DNA of 64,000 nt from Calliphora vicina (GCF_958450345.1 NC_088780.1:63883533-63947532); one strand, 5' to 3'. Positions 21,576 to 33,813 are shown, counted from the first letter of the stretch. The notes: generated from the letters alone by a model not told the origin. Numbers and translations: made by a program.

Positions 21576-21769
21576 TGAAATCAATTTTCTGAAGGCCCCA
21601 GATATCTCCGGGATCCAAATCTTCAACAATTCTGTTAGACATACTTTCGAGAATTTTGCTATTTAAAATCAGCAAAATCCGTCCATAAATAACGGATATA
21701 TGAGCAAAAATCCGAGACAACCTCTGAAAATTTCATCAAAAAACACAATGTATTGCATGCTTTGACAAA

Positions 21770-22230
21770 AAAACAACAAAACGTATGCTTGGATGTGCAA
21801 GCTTTGTGTATTTTGTTTTTTTTTTTTTGTGTTTTGTTTCTTTTGGCGTTGTTGTTGTTTTTTATACAACTAAAGTTTAGTTTGGTTGTGTGTTGGTTTT
21901 TTAGACAAAAAAACAACAAATCGTATGTTTGGATGTGCAAGCTTTGTGTATTTTGTTTTTTTTTTGTGTTTTGTTTCTTTTGGCGTTGTTGTTGTTTTTT
22001 ATACAACAAAACTTTTGTTTGGTTGTGTGTTGGTTTTTTTGACAAAAAATCAACAAATCGTATGTTTGAATGTGCATGCTTTGCGTATTTTGTTTCATTT
22101 GGCGTTGTTGTTGTTTTTTATACAATTAAACGTATGTTTGGATGTGTGTTGGTTTCATTGCCTTGCGTATTTTGTTTTTGTTTTTTCTTTTGGTGTTTTG
22201 TTTCGTTTGGCGTTGTTGTTGTTTTTTGTG
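21770..22230 (+). repeat. T-rich tandem repeat, period about 139 bp
   Basis: The motif CGTATGTTTGGATGTGCAAG starts at 21782, 21922 and 22059, with a partial fourth near 22130. Each unit also holds TTTTGGCGTTGTTGTTGTTT and GGTTGTGTGTTGGTTTT. Long open frames on both strands come from this repetition and are not genes. Confidence 0.85.
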
Positions 22231-22881
22231 TTCTTGATAAATTTAGATGCTGTACGCTGAAAGTGGGCAATGTACATACATATATACTAATTATAAAAAA
22301 TAATAATGCATCCACAACAAAGGTGAAGGGTATATAAGATTCGGCATAGCCGAATATAGCACTCTTACTTGTTTTTTTTAAGTTTGAATGCACATAAAAG
22401 ATACTTCAAGAAAATCGGGAAAGAATTGGATCCGTTATTAGCAAAATGGCAGACCAAGGTAGGCAAAAAAAATTAAATTTTACTTTTCAAATGCGAATAA
22501 CTCGTAAACTATAAGAGATAATATATGGCTAAAGCAATGTTTTTTGTAGATCTCGTCTAGTACATTCCATATATATAAAAATCTTTCAAATCGGATCGCA
22601 AACAAAAATTTGGCATCATTTTTAATTTTTGATATACCCGAGGTGCCCCATTTTGGGGCATTGTGGCTCGGCCCCCCCTTGGTTGTTTAATCCCAAATTC
22701 AAAACTTAAACTTATCGACCCTCCTCTCTAGCCATGGGAAATTTTATTAAAATCGGGCTATTCGTTTAGAAGTTACAGATTTATTTCCACTTTTTTTTCA
22801 GATCCCACTTTCAGATGTTTAAAAATTTATAATTCTGTTTATATTTATATTATAATTTTATAATTTATATCTGATATTTTT

Positions 22882-23455
22882 AGATTTGTGATCACGAGCT
22901 CAGAATCCGTTACGTTGATGCAACTCATCCTGGTGCTTGCCATGACTCCTTTATATGGAGAACTAGTAATATTATGGCTCTCCTGGAAGGGCAATACTTG
23001 CAAGGATCACACAACTGTTGGCTTTTAGTAAAACTTTTTCTTATGGTCGAATTAACATTATAAAATTGTATATGTTGTTATAGGTGACGCTGGTTATCCT
23101 TTGGAGCCGTGGCTTTTGACACCTCATCGTGTAGAGGATGGTTCCAAGGAAATGCGATTAAATGAGGTACACTCAAAGAGCCGTAACATTATTGAACGAA
23201 CAAATGGCGTATTGAAGAATAGATGGCCATGTCTTATTGGCGCAAGGGTGCTTCATTACTGCCCGGAAAAAGCCGCAAAAATTACAAATGTATGTTGTGC
23301 TCTACAACATATGTTTGCATTTTAAAGTAAGGGAAGAACCATATGAACCAATCATTGGTGTGGAAACATTAGAAGAGGAAACAAGTTCATCAATTACAAT
23401 GCAATACTTAACCACAGCTCAGTCAATCAGAGCAAATATTAGAAGCACCTTATAA
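22882..23455 (+). pseudogene. PIF/Harbinger transposase (HARBI1-like), C-terminal half
   Basis: The first block reads IRYVDATHPGACHDSFIW, containing the second catalytic aspartate region. After a 56-bp intron-like gap (23028-23083, GT...AG) comes GDAGYPLEPWLLTP, then HSKSRNIIERTNGVLKNRW and EKAAKITNVCCALQH. These match DDE_Tnp_4 nucleases of Harbinger elements. The junction across the gap is off by one base in my reading, and another frame change near 23300 precedes the C terminus. The N-terminal half is missing, replaced by the repeat ending at 22806. An intron acceptor-like TATTTTTAG precedes 22882. Confidence 0.8.
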
Positions 23456-23604
23456 AATAATAACTATTTAACATTTTTAAAATTAATTTTTTTTATGAAG
23501 TAACAAAAAATTCCACTTCTTGGATGAGTATTAAAAATGTAACGAAAATAAAAAGTACATAAAAATCTAAAATTTTGTACATATAACATGTTGCATATTT
23601 AATA

Positions 23605-24605
23605 ATTAATTGCAGTGAGATAATTGAATTCAATCTGCAATCGGTTTTTCTCCAATTTGTATTCAACATCCTTCATAAAAGTGTGGTGCCGTCGCAATAG
23701 ACAATTTCTTCTTTTTTTATTTTTTCCATAGATTGAAAATGTTTTTTTTGCAATTCATATATGCTGTCAAGGGATCAGTAAATTTTTTTAAAACTCTGCT
23801 TTTGCTCTTTTGAATCCGACACTGCCTCTTTAACACTATCCACCAACCATCTTTGTACACCAAGTTTGGCCAACAGCAGATCAGAAGGACATTTCGCAGA
23901 ACTTTCCTTTGATTTCGGAATCGTTTTTGGTGTTACACATAGCTTGGCCTGCGCCGAAGTAACCGGTCTTTCGTTGATAGAGGCATCTTGCATTGAAACA
24001 TCTAAAATATCCGTCTCAGGCGATACTTCTGGAATTTCATTAATTTTACTTGGTGACTCTAGACCGAAATTATTTTCATATACACCTTCAACGGAAGATT
24101 TCATTCCAATTAAATCAAAGATACTTTGCTATGTTGATGAAAACTTATGCTCTCTATTTGGTACTCCATTTGGTGTACCATTCTTATGCTGCAAATTTTG
24201 GCTTGCTTTCTGCCGCACGTATTTCCTCTGATCAGTCCACACCTGCAATTTTAATAATTTTATTAGGTGTTAATTTTTTATGGATCATGAAATTTGCCTT
24301 TTTCCATTCACCACCATTAACACGAAGTCTAGTTAAGCCTTTACTAATAGTTATAATGTCGGTTAAAATTATTTTTGTATAAAACTGTCAGTATAACTAT
24401 TAGTTAAAAAATAACCAGACTGTGTTACTGGGGGTCAGTCGTATTTTTATTAGGTGGGCCTAGTAAATTGAATTCCTGTTCAGCTCTTCGCCAGAACCGT
24501 TCTATATCCTGCCGATCTCCCTTAAAAAACCCACGTGATATTTCAGGATTCTGCTCCAATAGAGTGCGCAAGTGTTGTAGTTGAAGTTTATTAGTACATT
24601 TTGAC
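23605..24605 (-). pseudogene. Harbinger second gene, Myb/SANT-like protein relic
   Basis: On the minus strand a first exon (24605-24429) reads LQLQHLRTLLEQNPEISRG, then IERFWRRAEQEFNLLGPP. An intron follows (24428-24243, GT...AG). The second exon begins VWTDQRKYVRQKASQNLQ and NGTPNG, then, after one in-frame stop, FDLIGMKSSVEGVYE and a KLGVQRWLVDSVKEAV helix. Further coding-like text with frame changes runs to about 23605. The W-spaced helices followed by a glycine-rich turn match the Myb/SANT-like DNA-binding protein that Harbinger elements encode opposite their transposase. It lies tail to tail with the transposase relic, as in intact elements. Confidence 0.65.
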
Positions 24606-24830
24606 CTAAAAAAGCTTTAAAGTCATTGTTTATATATTTTTTTTAATTTAATTTAAGGAAAAAACTCCTAAAAACTGTTAACTGTTCTTCCCTTTTTTCA
24701 TATTCATAATACCTACTTTATTCGCAGGGTAATTTTACCCTTTTTTAAATTTTGTTTTGAATAGGAGAGAGAAAAATGAAAAAATTATGGGGAAATTATA
24801 TTGGGAAAAATCGGGGAATTTAGTTTAATA
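24606..24830. other. AT-rich, no gene seen
   Basis: An acceptor-like TTTTTTAG (minus strand) marks the end of the Myb-like exon. No further coding sequence is visible. Confidence 0.35.
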
Positions 24831-24875
24831 ATTGGGCTGTATATGTCACTACTACAGGTTAATTTATACAAATCA

Positions 24876-25330
24876 ATCCTGGAGCAGTAGGTCAGATTGC
24901 AAAGTGTCCAGGGCCTTATGGCCAAAACTGAATGCAAACGCAACCAGAACACTGATAGAGTTGGATAGGTATAGGATTCTAGTAGGAGTGATAACCGGTC
25001 ATTGCTCAATTGGAGCCTTTAAGGGTAAATGGGATAATGGCACACAGGATTTCTGTAGAGTGTGTGAGAATGCAGAGGAGCTAGAGACAGTAGAGCACAT
25101 CATGTGCAACTGCCCTAGGATACAGGGTCACAGACTTAGGTGGCTAGGAAATAGATTTCTGGACGAACTTGGTAATGTTACTGGCTGCAAACTGAGCAAC
25201 ATACTAGGTTTCATTAAGGGAATAGGGTGGCTATTTAAGGGTCGTTCTACAGCGATTCCAAATCCGTAACAAGATCTTTCTTTGTATGATCTGATACAAC
25301 CCATTTCCAATACGTACAATGCTACCAAAA
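24876..25330 (+). pseudogene. LOA-like LINE, ORF2 C-terminal fragment
   Basis: A frame from 24876 to 25269 reads LWPKLNANATRTLIELDRY, GVITGHCSIGAFKGKW and CRVCENAEELETVEHIMCNC, ending in a stop. This is the C-terminal domain of LOA/R1-type ORF2, including the C-x2-C...H-x4-C knuckle-like motif. It is a 5'-truncated copy; the residues between the RT and this domain, absent here, are also absent from the copy ending at 16665. Confidence 0.75.
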
Positions 25331-25715
25331 CACCGGATATTCAATCCTGCAAATTTTCGGACAACTACGTTTGTACCATGGTAAAGAAATAAATTCTTCA
25401 AATTTTTACGGCTTTCCCTAACGCAGTTCACCAGATATTTGATAAAATCTATTTATTTTGTATCTGAAAATTATAAAAAAAATTGTCACAATTTTATTTA
25501 TCCAGATATTCAAAATTTACCTTGTATGGCAGGGTCCAGGGTCCTCCCATGCATAATCTTTTTGTTAATGACGTTTGATTAAGCATAAATCAAAGCAAAT
25601 AACTGCATATGTATTTGGATTTTGTAAAAAAACAATATTTTGGTGGACGTTATTGCTTTTGTTAACAAAACGTGTAATTCTAACTTAACCTCAAATTAAT
25701 GACTTTTTCCATAAA
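25331..25715. other. Unassigned, no gene seen
   Basis: LINE 3' untranslated sequence may extend a short way; the rest is AT-rich with no repeat I recognise. Confidence 0.3.
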
Positions 25716-25717
25716 TA

Positions 25718-27064
25718 CAGTGACTCAAACGCAAAATCGAACAAGAGTTTGTCTGACATAAATGTGCTCTAAACATAAAAGGATGTCCCAAAAAAATTGT
25801 TTTTTCGCTTCTATTTGCACTCCACATACCTATATATTGTTACGTTTAACCTTTTCAAAACGTTTGTTTACTTCCTTTAATTAAACCGGATACTTTTGAT
25901 TGCAAATAAAAGCCGTTTAGTAGTTTAAAAATTGTAACAACTCTTTATTTATTTAAAATGTACAACAACAGAATTAAATAGTCACTCAATGTTTTTTTTA
26001 TACACGTTTATAAATTCGCAGAAATACTGTCACACTTTATAATGTAAACGAATTCACTTGAAAAACACAGCACTCAGTTGATGTTTATTCGAAAAGCGTC
26101 TCTGATAAACTCACTAACGACTGCAACCTCTGCCACTATTTATAACACTGCCATCTGCACTCTAGATTTTTCTTTAACTGTCTAGAGGTTTCTAATACAT
26201 ACGCCATCTGTGGTGTACTTTCTACAATGTTCTTTAACTGAATATTCGAATTCGAATATACGGTCGCAGCAAACAGCGTTGCCAACTTACGATCAATGGT
26301 CAACTGAAAGCTTTTATTCAATGTTAATAATGCCCACAGATATATTACAGTTTGATATTACAGCACTGTTATTTGAAAGCATTAGGCTACTTTTAAATCA
26401 GCCGTTAAAATCGTTATATTTGAATTAAAGTACAATTTCGTAACAATATCTTAAATTTAATTTGTTTTGGGGCTTTATTGAGTTCCGGAGTATGCAGTTT
26501 GCTTTTTATCGATGTCAAAATGGACAAATTTGTCTATCTCAACATTTTGAAGCAACATTTAGAGCTAAGTGCGTAAAAGTGGGTACAGAAAACATCTTTT
26601 CCATTTATCAAGACTACGATCCCAAGCTCACATCAGGTGTACCAAATATTTGGTTGATCCATAACTGTCCCAAACTTATAGAAACTTCTGCACAGAGCCC
26701 AGAGTTTAATGCAATTGAGCATCTTTGGGAGGAATTAGCTAGGAGAGTGCATCAAATAAAATTTAACACGTTAGTTCAGATAAAAGAGTCCTTACTGGAA
26801 GCATGGACCTCAATATAGCCGGAAGTATGCCAAAACATGGTAAAATCGTTTGAAAAGCGAAGTGAAGTACTTATCGCCCACTTTTGAAAACCTATTTTAC
26901 TCTGTCCGATTTTGTGTTTTGCGTAAAAGTTTACAGTTTTAATTATGCAAATTTAATTTTTTTGTTATTTTTAAGATATATAGAAATGTGGAGTGTAAAT
27001 AGAAGCGAAAAAACCAATTTTTTTGGTACATCCTTTTATGTCCGATTTTGCGTTTGAGTCACTG
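25718..27064 (+). mobile_element. Tc1/mariner element interrupted by a solo LTR
   Basis: Left end CAGTGACTCAAACGCAAAAT and right end GCGTTTGAGTCACTG are inverted and flanked by TA (25716-25717, 27065-27066). The solo LTR at 25838-26445 splits it. The part after the LTR holds a 118-codon frame at 26462-26818 with YQDYDPKLTSG and SPEFNAIEHLWEELARRV, the C-terminal catalytic region of a Tc1-type transposase. The N-terminal DNA-binding half is absent, so without the LTR the element is only about 740 bp. Confidence 0.85.
25838..26445 (-). mobile_element. Solo LTR, 608 bp
   Basis: Begins TGTTACG and ends CGTAACA, with a 4-bp duplication ATAT on both sides (25834-25837, 26446-26449). On the minus strand it contains TATAAATAGTGGCAG (a TATA box about 26130-26150) and an AATAAATAAAGAG signal further on, so the element faced minus. 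Start sequence resembles the gypsy LTR at 19053. Two LTRs have recombined to one, removing the internal part. Confidence 0.85.
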
Positions 27065-27066
27065 TA

Positions 27067-27385
27067 TAAAATTAAAATAATAAGAAAAAATCTATTCTGT
27101 TATAAATAGGCCACACGTTTTTTTATGGTACACTTTTAAGTATGTTATTGTCCACCAATATTGAAGAAACATATATGGTTTAAAAGGGTTTTTTCTCTAG
27201 ATGTGCACAATATAAAAAAATGTTTGAAAGTGGTAAAAAGTGTTTTAAAAGTGGTCGAATTTCGGCCACCAGGCGATCCTAGTTTATTTAAATGTTTCAA
27301 AACAAGATTTAGCTTCGTTAAAGCAAAATATACAAACTCACGGAAAATTAACGATTTTTTCAAGAAAGTTTTTTTGTGAATGGCT
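27067..27385. other. Unassigned AT-rich sequence
   Basis: Overlapping short open frames on both strands show no domain. Confidence 0.3.
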
Positions 27386-27387
27386 TA

Positions 27388-28656
27388 CAGTGGTGGCCAC
27401 CAATTTAAGACAAATACTTGAATTTTTTTCATCAACTGAATTTTAAGTGCGATAGAGCCAAAATAAAAGGACCTCTAAGGGTATGAAATTTATTATTAAT
27501 GTTTCTAGTTTCTGAAAATTTGTTGGAAAAATCGGTAAAACATATATGGAAAAAGATATGTGGAAATACGTTGACCCACCTCAGCGAACATCCGCTGTTA
27601 ATAACATGATATGACCGAAACTAATGGAACTAAAAATACGAAATTTGGTCCGAATATTTTATAATAATTAAAATATAATGATTAAATGTGAGAAAATATG
27701 TTTATTTAAAAAAAGTTTTTTTTGGTCAAGTTGTAGAAAAATTGTATGTGTTCGTGGTGAATATGTCTGAATTGACGCAGTCGAATAAAACACACTTGTG
27801 TGTTAAAACTAGGGATGCCAAACGGGACTGGGTTTTACAAATCCCGGGATTCGGGATTTTAGAAATGTAAATCCCGGGATCCCGGGATTTTTCGGGACCC
27901 CGGGATTTTTCGGGATCCCGGGATTTTTCGGGATTTCGGGATTTTTCGGGACTTCGGGATTTTAGTTAAACGTCAAAAACATCAAATTCAACAATAAAAA
28001 CTATTAATTTCATTAATATATTTAAGTAAAAATATAACAAATCAAAAACTAATGCATTAAATTAAAATAAAATGGTCCATGATTTCCCCTAGCTCCATAC
28101 AATTGTCCCCCGGAGTACTGTTTGAGCAGTCATAAATATCTTGATTATGCGGCAATCCTTATAAAATTTTGCACAAAATAAGTTGTAAGTACTCTGAAAT
28201 TATACTGTAGAGTACTGCGGAAATCAGGCTACATTTGCCCCTAGTCCCCTTCAGAAAATAACTTGAACATAAAGGGAGACGTGCTGCTCCCTGATTCAAA
28301 TGAAAAAATCTGGCTGCGTTTGGATTCGAAGCGAGATTAGTATTATAAATATGCTGAAATTTAGCTTTCTAAGTATTTTGGGTGCTTCAAAAATCTTCCT
28401 AAAATATCAAAAATCTCATAATATTTCGGGATTTGTTAATCCCGAAAAATCCCGGGATTCTTTTTCACAAATCCCGGGATTCGGGAAATCCCGATCCCGA
28501 AAAATCTCGGGATTTTCGGGATCGGGATTTCGGGATTGGCATCCCTAGTTAAAACAGACCTCATGCATACATATTTGTGGAAATATTTGAAAAAATAATT
28601 GACAATCACGTGGAATTTAGCAAACAATTTTTGTCTTAAATTCCTGGCCACCACTG
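27388..28656. mobile_element. Tc1/mariner MITE interrupted by a hAT element
   Basis: Ends CAGTGGTGGCCACCAATTTA and TAAATTCCTGGCCACCACTG are inverted, flanked by TA (27386-27387, 28657-28658). Removing the nested hAT (27810-28547) and its duplication leaves about 520 bp without transposase, so it is non-autonomous. Confidence 0.85.
27810..28547. mobile_element. 738-bp hAT MITE with CCCGGGATTT repeats
   Basis: Ends TAGGGATGCCAAACGGGA and GGATTGGCATCCCTA lie inside a perfect 8-bp duplication GTTAAAAC (27802-27809, 28548-28555). Both subterminal regions carry repeated TTTTTCGGGATCCCGGGA motifs, six or more on the left. No transposase. The termini resemble those of the hAT at 552-1827. Confidence 0.9.
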
Positions 28657-28658
28657 TA

Positions 28659-29669
28659 TATGCCAATTTGTTAACCCTTTTGCGTATCGTGCCGAATTTA
28701 AAAAAAAAATTCAGTTAGTTTTCGAGATTATCGTTTTTTTTACTTTTTTTCATATGGTGGCAATCCTAAAAATATTCACTATTACAAAAATCAAAAAACC
28801 CAGCGGTACGTGCTCATGAAAAACTCCTAAATTCTAAATTTCAGTCATATCGGCCCAAATTAATTGGCTGAAATTAATTATGGCCTAAAAAGTAGGTCAA
28901 AATACGTACTGTGCGATGGCCAAATTTGTTGCTAATTGAATTATTTTATTATATCCATAGATTTTTCGGTTCAAGCAACAGATTGTCAGATAGTATTAAA
29001 AAATTGCCGGGAATAAAAACTATTTTTAAATTCCTCCCGGGAAAGGAAAATGTCCGGGAAATTAGGAACCAGAGAACAGATTTAAAACATTCACGTTTTC
29101 TCTGCCCATTCATAAAGTTGAGGGTAATTTTAACCTCAAGTTCTATTAAGGGTTAATTTTAATTTTTGTGATGTTATTGTAAATACTAGACTTTGTGTTA
29201 TATTTTTCTTAAGTTTCATCAAAATCAGCCCATAAATATATATTTCGCTATATTTCCATGAAAAATTCCAAATATTGAAAAAAATTTAGCTTTGACCTTC
29301 ACGATTTAAGGTTTAACGTTTTCCGATTTTAGAAAAACTTTCAACTGAATTTAAAATTACGTGTACTATAATATTCTTATGGTCAAAAAATTAGTTTTTC
29401 TCGAAAATCGCATAATTTAAATCGAAGGTACGGAAAAACTATAGGTGGTATTGTCATACTTTTTTCACATTTTCCCCCTATTATATTGTCAATAAATCCA
29501 AATTGAGAAGATCAAAAAATTCTGATATTTGTTTAACAAAATTTGAAAATGGATATTTGAAACTGAGGTTAAAAAAATTTAATTTTTTTGGTAATACCTG
29601 CGAATAGGTTAACGATATTCTACGAAAACAAGAAGTCATATACAAGTAAATATGGATATATGTTAAGCA
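28659..29669. other. One kilobase without gene or recognised repeat
   Basis: AT-rich with many short inverted A/T tracts. A 1-kb scan shows no ORF above 82 codons and no domain. CTTCCCGGGAAAGG-like motifs near 29035 may be a further hAT remnant. Confidence 0.35.
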
Positions 29670-29674
29670 AAAAT

Positions 29675-29886
29675 TGTTGATAGAACAATATTACTTGATA
29701 AATTAAATACTTGATGTTGTTTGTTTTTATAATTTATAAATAACGCTTTGAAAAAATATTCATACATTTTTTAAATATTTTTTCACTTCTGAAAAATCTT
29801 TCAATCTGTTAAATATAATTTTCCTTTAAATAAATAAAATATTTTATATTAAATAAATTGTGAAATTATTTTGAGCTGCGCCAATA
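29675..29886 (+). repeat. Copia left LTR
   Basis: 212 bp, starts TGTTGATAG and ends GCGCCAATA at the primer site. Near-identity to the right LTR indicates a young insertion. Confidence 0.92.
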
Positions 29887-29921
29887 GGTTATGGGCCCAG
29901 GACACACAATGGCTCAAGATT

Positions 29922-32900
29922 TTAAGTAATTACCAAATTTGGAAGAAGAAAGCAGAATGTGTACTAATTAGAGATGATACGTGGTGTGTCATCCGAGATG
30001 AAAAACCAGCAGAAGTGGATGCAGTTTGGCAAAGAAAGGATGAAAGCGCAAGGGCATCAATTTATTTAATGATTGATGATGATTTGTTTTATCTTATTGA
30101 TGAAGTTGAAACTGCAAGAGAATCATGGTTGGTAATCAAGAATCATTTTGAACGCCATTCTTTTAGCGAATGTGTGTTTATAATGAAGAAAATTTGTCAA
30201 ATGCAATTAGAAGAAAATGGTGATATGGAAAAACATCTAAGCAAGATGCAACAAGAAATCAAATGCCTTTGCAGTATGGGAGAGAAACTTAGTGAAAAGT
30301 GGGAGGTTGCTATGATACTTCGTAGTTTACCTGAATCATATGATGTGTTAGTTACAACTCTTGAAGCTAGAAGTGATGGTGTACCTTCTCTAGCTATAGT
30401 TAAAGAAAAATTGATTGAAGAATCTAGACGAAGGACTCAAAAGCAAACTTATATTAATGATGAAAACTCAGTTTTGAAAGTATATGGTAATACTAATAGA
30501 AAATTAAAACCACGTACGAAAATTGTTTGTTTTTATTGTGAAAAACAAGGGCATGTACGTAAGGACTGTCTTCTATATCAAGATTCGTTAAAAAAGGGCA
30601 AGACTAATATGGTGGTTAATGAACATAATAATGAATTATGTTTCTGTGTTGCTGGTTGTGACTCACCCAATTGGTATGTTGACTCGGGTGCTACAAGTCA
30701 TATTTGTAATGAAGGAGATTTTTTCCAAACACTGGATAAAGAATGTAAATCGACAATCACCGTTGCAAATGGATATGAAATGAAAACTTGTGGTAAAGGT
30801 TCTGGTGTTTTGAAAGTGATAAAAGGTGATGGTAAAATTCAAAATATTCCAGTAAATGACGTACTTTATGTTCCTAATATAGAGAGTAATCTCCTTTCGG
30901 TGAAGAAGTTAACAGAAAACGGTTTACGTGTCACATTTTATAAAAATATCTGTGAAATTCAACATAATAATGAAATTATTGCAACAGCTTCATTAGAGAG
31001 TGGACTTTACAAACTTAATATTCAATCTGTAAAGCAGCGTGCTCTATTAGTAAAACAATCTAAATGTATTCACGAATGGCATAGATGTTTCGGTCATCGT
31101 GATATTGATTGTGTTAAGAAGATATTAAAATTATGTAATGAAATTCCTAAAAATTGCGATTGCGAAGAAATTTGCAAAATTTGTATTAAAGGAAAACTAT
31201 CGAGAAATCCATTCCCGAAGTATTCAAGCAAACAAACAAATAATGTAATGGATTTGATTCACACTGATGTATGTGGCCCCATGGATACAGCGACTCCTAA
31301 TGGTAAAACATATTTTGTCTCTTTTATTGACGACTATAGTAAGTATATAACTATATATTTGTTAAACTATAAGTCCGAAGTTGCAACCAAACTAAAAGAA
31401 TACTGCCAAGCTATGAAAACGAAATTTGATAAATACCCTAAGGTTATTCGGTCGGATAATGGAGGGGAATATGTTAACATAGAAATTGATCAATTTTGTA
31501 AACAACATGGGATAAAGCAACAATTTACGGTACCTTACAATCCCGAGCAAAATGGTGTAGCTGAAAGGCGGAATAGATACATGGTAGAAATGATACGTTG
31601 TATGTTGATTGATGCAGGTATGCCTAAGTGTTATTGGGGAGAAGCAGCTATTACTGCAGCCTATATTCAAAATCGTATTTTAACAAGAGCTACAAATTGC
31701 ATTCCGTTGGATATTTGGGAAAGCAGGAAATCGGAGTTAAGTGAGTTTCTAATTTTTGGATGACAAAAACTTGTTTTTATTCCTAAAGAAAAAAGGAAGA
31801 AATTAGATGAAAAAGCACAAACATTGACTTTTGTTGGATATTCTGATCAGTCTAAAGCGTTACGATTTTTAGATAAAAATACTAATAAAATTGTAATTAG
31901 TAGAGACTATAAAGTAATTGAATCCAAAAATTGTACTAAAATACTAAATAAAAATAACAATGAAGTATACATAGATCTTTTTACACCCTCTAATATATCA
32001 TTAGAAAATAATGAGAATCGTCAAAATAATGAAATAATACACTCCGAAGAAATTACAAATAATTGTGAAGTAATACAAAATGGAACTGATTTATTAAGTG
32101 ATGAAGAATTTTTTGATTCTGAAATTTTTGAAAATTCTCCAGTTACAATTACAGATGAAGAAGAAATACAAGAGTCAGCAATTGAAATTAATGATGTAAT
32201 ATCTAATCAAGAACAACGGGTGTTAAGAAGATCTTCAAGAGTAACAAAGGGTCAACGTCCAGAAAGATATAGAGCAAATATAGTAACCAATTTTTCGGAG
32301 CCTAAATCATATAATGAATTATTGAAAAGGAGTGATAAGGAACTATGGTTAAACGCAATGAAGGAAGAATTTGCAAATAATACCTGGATTTTAGAAAACA
32401 TTCCAAACGGCCGTAAACCAATTGGTTGTAAGTGGGTTTATAAATTAAAACAAAATGCAGATGGTGTTATCACAAAGTATAAAGCTAGACTAGTTGCTCA
32501 GGGGTTCAATCAAAAATATGGTGTAGACTATGATGAGGTTTTTGCGCCAGTCGTTCGTCAAACAACTTTTCGTTTATTTTTAACAATTGCTGGAGAATAT
32601 AAACTAATGGTCAAGCACTATGATGTTAAAACAGCATTCCTCCATGGTGATCTCAAGGAAGAAATCTATATGAAACAACCGATTGGGTTCATTGTTGAAG
32701 AAGGAAAATGTTGCAAGCTACAGAAAAGTATTTATGGGTTGAAACAAGCAGCTAGATGTTGGAATGAAAAATTAATTCAAATTTTTATAAATGATGGTTT
32801 CCAAAAAGGTTTGGCCGATTCCTGCATATTAAAAATAAACAAAGATAGCAGTTGGATTTTTATTTTAGTATATGTAGATGATATACTTGTTGCCACAAAA

Positions 32901-33808
32901 TTTCCTACACATCAAAATTATGTTGAAAATCTATTGCGCAAGAATTTTGAAATATCTGATCTTGGAGAAGTCAATTTTTACTTAGGAATAAAAATTGAGA
33001 AGGGGAATGATGGATATTTCAACATTAATCAAGAAAATTATATAAATAAAATTATTAAAGATGCCGGTGTAGAAGAATCCAAAATTTCTAAAATACCAAT
33101 GAACACGGGTTATATTAAAGAAGAAGGTCATAGTGATTATTTGCCTAATAACGAAAATTATCACCATTTAATTGGAAGTTTATTATACGTTTGTGTTAAC
33201 ACAAGACCAGACATAGCAACTTCGGTATCGATTTTGAGCAGAAAAGTAAGTAACCCAACTGTTCGAGATTGGAATGAATTAAAACGTTTAAGTATTTGAA
33301 TGGTTCAAAAAATTTAAAATTGTCATTAAAATGTGACAACAAAAATGGTTTATATGGATTTGCTGATGCTGATTGGGCACAAAGTCAAATAGATAGAAAA
33401 TCAAATAGTGGATTTGTATTCAAGTACAACGGATCATGTATATCCTGGTGTTGTAGGAAACAAGATTGCGTTTCATTATCATCAACCGAAGCAGAATACA
33501 TTTCTCTATGTGAAGCTGCTCAAGAAGCCATGTGGTTACGCAGATTAGTGTCCGATTTTCAAATAAAATTAACAACTCCAACTATCATATATGAAGATAA
33601 CCAAAGTTGTTTAAAATTGGTGAAAAATGAGAAATTTAGTCGTAGAAGTAAACATATTGACACAAAATATAATTTTATTAAGGATTTAAAAGAGAAAGAA
33701 GCTATTAAACTTATGTACTGTCCTACCGAATTAATGGAAGCAGATATTTTAACAAAGCCTTTGAATTCAATCAAAATTATGCAATTTAGAAAATTACTCG
33801 GATTATTA
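29922..33808 (+). pseudogene. Copia gag-pol polyprotein, three breaks
   Basis: Domains in order: gag (IWKKKAECVLIRDDTW), zinc knuckle CFYCEKQGHVRKDC, protease WYVDSGATSHIC, GAG-pre-integrase HRCFGHRD, integrase catalytic core (HTDVCGPM, SFIDDYSKY, RSDNGGEY, EQNGVAERRNR), RT (YKARLVAQGFNQKYG, VYVDDILVA) and RNase H (GFADADWA, SLSSTEAEYI, EDNQSCLKL). Three defects are visible: the ATG at about 29909 is out of frame with gag, an in-frame TGA lies at 31761-31763, and a frameshift lies near 33295. Catalytic residues are otherwise intact. The C terminus ends in KLLGLLSS at the BEL insertion. Confidence 0.9.
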
Positions 33809-33813
33809 TCAAG

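Larger units (their letters stand above)
21355..22376 (+). mobile_element. Mini-me-like repeat with GTCY microsatellite and minisatellite
   Basis: Begins TTATACCCTTCAGCTTCGTG, has ATAAAGTATATATATTCTGG, then a GTCY run, and ends GGCATAGCCGAATATAGCAC before CTTACTTGTTTT. The same start occurs at 63714-63805. Internal (GTCY)n next to a TA-rich core matches my recollection of mini-me elements described in Diptera. Its second half is a 139-bp tandem repeat. Confidence 0.6.
20352..22806. mobile_element. GCACAGTGG repeat family, long inverted-arm copy
   Basis: The left arm starts GCACAGTGGGGGATCTGAAA (20352). The right arm (22383-22806) is its inverse, cut short at TTTCAGATCCC. Shared blocks include GTAACTTCTAAACGAATAGC and GATCCGATTTGAAAGATTTT. 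A mini-me-like repeat (21355-22376) lies between the arms. Other copies are at 42031-42305 and 59113-59603. No ORF with a recognisable domain was found, so I cannot assign a superfamily. Confidence 0.65.

Noticed and set aside
21753..22393. Overlapping long ORFs on both strands
   Set aside because: They arise from a 139-bp tandem repeat without stops; content is low-complexity F/V/L or K/Q/N.
29871..29910. Copia gag starting at 29871
   Set aside because: The codon there is TTG and lies in the LTR end and primer site; the visible ATG at about 29909 is out of frame, so no valid start is claimed.
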